A stretch of 7,848 nt of DNA from an uncultured Bacilli bacterium (GTDB taxonomy: Bacteria; Bacillota_I; Bacilli_A; RF39; UBA660), in the NCBI GenBank assembly GCA_947856335.1, contig CANUCD010000047.1, positions 1 through 7,848 on the forward strand, written 5' to 3'. Positions 5,874 through 7,848 of the stretch are shown here, one piece after another. The notes under the pieces were generated by a model, which searched no databases, had not been told where the DNA came from, and saw nothing but the letters and a program-made list of their open reading frames with translations. The position numbers and the translations under genes are program-made. The stretch's first letter is position 1. Each line of letters starts with the position of its first letter.

Positions 5874-7769
5874 TTAACCGAAACGGCCACCTCCGCCGCC
5901 TCCACCAAAGCCTCCACCTGATGAAAATCCACCACCGAATCCACCACCACTAGACCTTGAAGAATGAGTATTAGCATAATTAGCAGCTTGTCTATTATAA
6001 GCACTAGAAACAGCATCATTAAAACTAGAATAAATAAATGGTGAAATATGAATATAAGTAAATACTGGAACATATTCTGCATTCATATCAATTTCCTTAA
6101 TATGTACATTCATACTAGCTTCTACTTTATCAGCTAAACCAAAAATCGTTGCATACACTAAATATCTTTCCCATAAAATAATTTCTGGTAATTCTTTTAA
6201 CTTAAAAGACCCAAAATCATCTAAAAAATTACGAAATGCTTTCCATCTAGCAAAATGCTCACTACCTTTTTTAGTTTTCTTATAAATTACAAGTGTATAT
6301 ATGAAGAAAATAACACTTAAAAATATAGCAACATAGCTCATAATAAAATCTATCTGATTATGAATAATATACATGAGTAAAAAAATAGCAACAAATAAAA
6401 CAAATAAACCAATTATTTTAGGAACACCACTATCTGTAAAAAAATTCTCGCTTTTTCCATGCTCTAAAACGTTTGCTTGCCATGCTGTATAACTTTTAAT
6501 AAAACTAGTACACGTTTTTGTTCCACTAGCATACTTCTTTAAATCTTTTAAAGTAAATGTTTTTTGATTTTCTGTATTAACTTTATTTTTCCCTACTGTA
6601 TCAAACAAAAAATCCACTAATAATTTCTCACTATCATTTAATTTATCTAAATGAATAAGCGTAAATTCATAATTCCTATTTTTTTCTAACTCTTTTACAG
6701 AAATATTCTTTTTATAAATCAAATTCATAATAGAAGCAGATAAAGCATTTGGTGTGATTTTACGATGCATTAAATAATCAATTACTTCTACATTATATTC
6801 ATCAATAAACTCTCTATTATATTTAGAATAATAATTAGACTTTGGACTCTTACCATATTTAAAATAAATAAATACCCCTAAACCAAGTATACTTCCTATT
6901 AAAACAAAACTTAATACAATTGCTCTATTTCTCTTACTTATTAGTTCATCACGCAATAAATTAGCTTCTTCTGCTCTTTTCGTTTCAACCTCTAAAATAC
7001 CATCTAAAGCAGTAACATTACTATGTTTTAAAACTCTCTTAGCATCTACTATAGATGTATCAAAAGTAAGCCTAATATCTACAGATTCTCCAGGTAAAAC
7101 CTCACTAATTTTAGCTTCTACTGTTTTATCATCTAAATCTATTATTTCTCCATCCAAATTTCCATGAGCCCAAAAACGAAAGTAATTGCTTGTATCAGTC
7201 TTTGGTAAAGATACTCTTACTAAAACATTTTGTAAAGTATCTTCAAACCCATCAGGAACAAAAGTCCAATATAACTCAGCAACATCCCTATGAAGAACTA
7301 ACACATCTTCTACTCTATACTCTAAATAAAAAGCTACTTTATCTTGATTTGTATAATCATATATTCTTACTCTATACCCTCCACTTAAAGTATTAACAGT
7401 AAACTTTTTTTCACTTCCATCTGTTCCATATGAAACCTTAATTGATTCCTCAAAATCATCATCTAAAAAAGTATCAAACGAAACATCATCTACTTTCTTA
7501 GTCTTTACTATAATATCTTTAATATCTCCAGCATTATATATTGCATTATTAGCAAAACTATCTGTAAGCTCCAAAGTATCATTAGTATAAAGTAAATCTC
7601 TTTCAAACCAATTAAAAGAACCATCAGCAACAATTATTTCCCGAACAATCATATCGCCATCTTCCAAAATCTGTGCATCAACTAAAAAGTCAGTAACTTC
7701 TACACTAGCAGCACTTACAAATAATGGCAAACAAAATAAACATAAACTCCAAATAACTTTCCTCATCAT
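5874..7769 (-). CDS. DUF2207-family membrane protein with glycine-rich tail
   Basis: The family is a set of predicted membrane proteins of unknown function found across bacteria. This 631-aa protein begins with a signal peptide (basic MMRK, hydrophobic 5-18, small residues VSAAS at 18-22). A beta-rich extracytoplasmic part follows (about 23-275), with the YWTFVPDG-type segment (167-174) usual for DUF2207. A first membrane segment lies at about 284-303. A cytoplasmic alpha-helical part (about 304-450) is followed by a hydrophobic pair at about 451-469 and 474-496. A second cytoplasmic part contains the family-typical ELPEIILWERYLVYATIFGLA (526-546). The last 25 residues are nearly all Gly with Phe/Ser. 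AAAGGA lies 5 nt before the first ATG (7769) and 8 nt before a second ATG (7766), so either could be used. No convincing promoter of its own was found; an intrinsic terminator hairpin sits directly upstream of the ribosome binding site. Confidence 0.9.
   Translation of the reverse strand: MMRKVIWSLCLFCLPLFVSAASVEVTDFLVDAQILEDGDMIVREIIVADGSFNWFERDLLYTNDTLELTDSFANNAIYNAGDIKDIIVKTKKVDDVSFDTFLDDDFEESIKVSYGTDGSEKKFTVNTLSGGYRVRIYDYTNQDKVAFYLEYRVEDVLVLHRDVAELYWTFVPDGFEDTLQNVLVRVSLPKTDTSNYFRFWAHGNLDGEIIDLDDKTVEAKISEVLPGESVDIRLTFDTSIVDAKRVLKHSNVTALDGILEVETKRAEEANLLRDELISKRNRAIVLSFVLIGSILGLGVFIYFKYGKSPKSNYYSKYNREFIDEYNVEVIDYLMHRKITPNALSASIMNLIYKKNISVKELEKNRNYEFTLIHLDKLNDSEKLLVDFLFDTVGKNKVNTENQKTFTLKDLKKYASGTKTCTSFIKSYTAWQANVLEHGKSENFFTDSGVPKIIGLFVLFVAIFLLMYIIHNQIDFIMSYVAIFLSVIFFIYTLVIYKKTKKGSEHFARWKAFRNFLDDFGSFKLKELPEIILWERYLVYATIFGLADKVEASMNVHIKEIDMNAEYVPVFTYIHISPFIYSSFNDAVSSAYNRQAANYANTHSSRSSGGGFGGGFSSGGGFGGGGGGGRFG
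5877..5951 (-). repeat. Glycine-rich low-complexity coding repeat
   Basis: Codons 607-631 of the DUF2207 protein consist of repeated GGN and TTT/AGT codons, giving the pattern GGGFGGGFSSGGGFGGGG. The DNA is a GC-rich imperfect CCNCCN repeat on the plus strand inside a very AT-rich genome. Such Gly/Ser/Phe tails are common in this family, so it is likely an authentic end rather than a frameshift product. The plus-one frame is also open here only because of the repeat. Confidence 0.8.
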
Positions 7770-7781
7770 ATAAATCCTTTC

Positions 7782-7809
7782 AAAAAAAGGTTTACCACAT
7801 GGTAACCTT
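7782..7809 (-). terminator. Intrinsic terminator of the gene upstream of the DUF2207 gene
   Basis: On the minus strand AAGGTTACC pairs with GGTAAACCTT, about nine pairs with a single bulged A and a loop of about four bases, followed by seven U (plus A-tract 7782-7788). It overlaps the stop codon of the partial upstream frame and ends only a few bases before the AAAGGA ribosome binding site of the DUF2207 gene. It may terminate the upstream gene fully, or let part of the transcription through. Confidence 0.75.
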
Positions 7810-7848
7810 AAAATTGTACTTTAACATTTTCTTTTTCAGTTTCATTTG
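7808..7848 (-). CDS. 3' end of an unidentified upstream gene (partial)
   Basis: The minus-strand frame entering at the window edge reads NETEKENVKVQF and then TAA, with the stop overlapping the base of a terminator hairpin. That placement, the same as for the other genes here, is the reason to prefer this frame. One of the other two frames stops within a few codons, and the other runs on through the hairpin to a stop beyond its loop. Twelve residues are too few to name a product. Confidence 0.45.
   Translation of the reverse strand, partial: NETEKENVKVQF

Noticed and set aside
5774..6082. Minus-strand open frame of 102 codons overlapping the DUF2207 3' end
   Set aside because: It is an out-of-frame reading of the glycine-codon repeat that runs through both terminators. 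The DUF2207 frame carries the family motifs, so no frameshift needs to be assumed.
7190..7396. Plus-strand open frame of 68 codons inside the DUF2207 gene
   Set aside because: It is antisense to the conserved outer domain and shows no start signals.
7800..7843. Short minus-strand frame beginning ATG AAA CTG AAA AAG
   Set aside because: It looks like a gene start but stops within the terminator hairpin after fewer than 20 codons and has no visible ribosome binding site in the window.

Overview
The window comes from an AT-rich, low-GC Gram-positive-type genome (Firmicutes/Bacillota, most likely Bacilli or an Erysipelotrichia/RF39-like relative close to Mollicutes). The evidence is the AT-rich coding sequence, the AGGAGG-type ribosome binding sites, the textbook sigma-A promoters with 17-nt spacers, and FtsZ/FtsA proteins of Firmicutes type. 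Tryptophan is encoded by TGG and no internal TGA is used as a sense codon in the parts I translated, so the standard bacterial code applies rather than the Mycoplasma code. GC content was judged by eye, not counted.

All protein genes are on the minus strand, so transcription runs from high to low coordinates. In transcription order they are: the last 12 codons of an unidentified gene (7848-7808) ending in a terminator hairpin; a secreted/membrane DUF2207-family protein with a glycine-rich tail (7769-5874) with its own terminator; a 290-base intergenic region (5584-5873); an unrecognised membrane protein with five predicted transmembrane segments and a large outer domain (5583-3973); a short RelA/SpoT homologue (3895-2444) with promoter and terminator; then the cell-division pair ftsA (2353-1112) and ftsZ (1099-26), sharing a consensus promoter and ending in a GAAA-loop terminator at the window edge.

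Two points stand out. First, the 290-base intergenic region holds a complete plus-strand transcription unit with no open reading frame. It has an A-rich upstream element, TTGACA-17-TAATAT, a 9-bp hairpin, a second hairpin, a C-rich single-stranded linker and an intrinsic terminator. This looks like an undescribed small RNA of about 100 nt, and it is the best candidate here for something new. Second, the RelA/SpoT homologue keeps all metal-binding residues of the (p)ppGpp hydrolase domain but has lost the key residues of the synthetase domain, and it stops after the TGS domain. It is probably a dedicated (p)ppGpp hydrolase.

Functionally, FtsZ (ring polymer) and FtsA (its membrane anchor) form a real two-gene division operon, separated here from the other dcw genes. 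The RSH gene just upstream would set (p)ppGpp levels but has its own promoter and terminator. The two envelope proteins have no assignable job from sequence alone.
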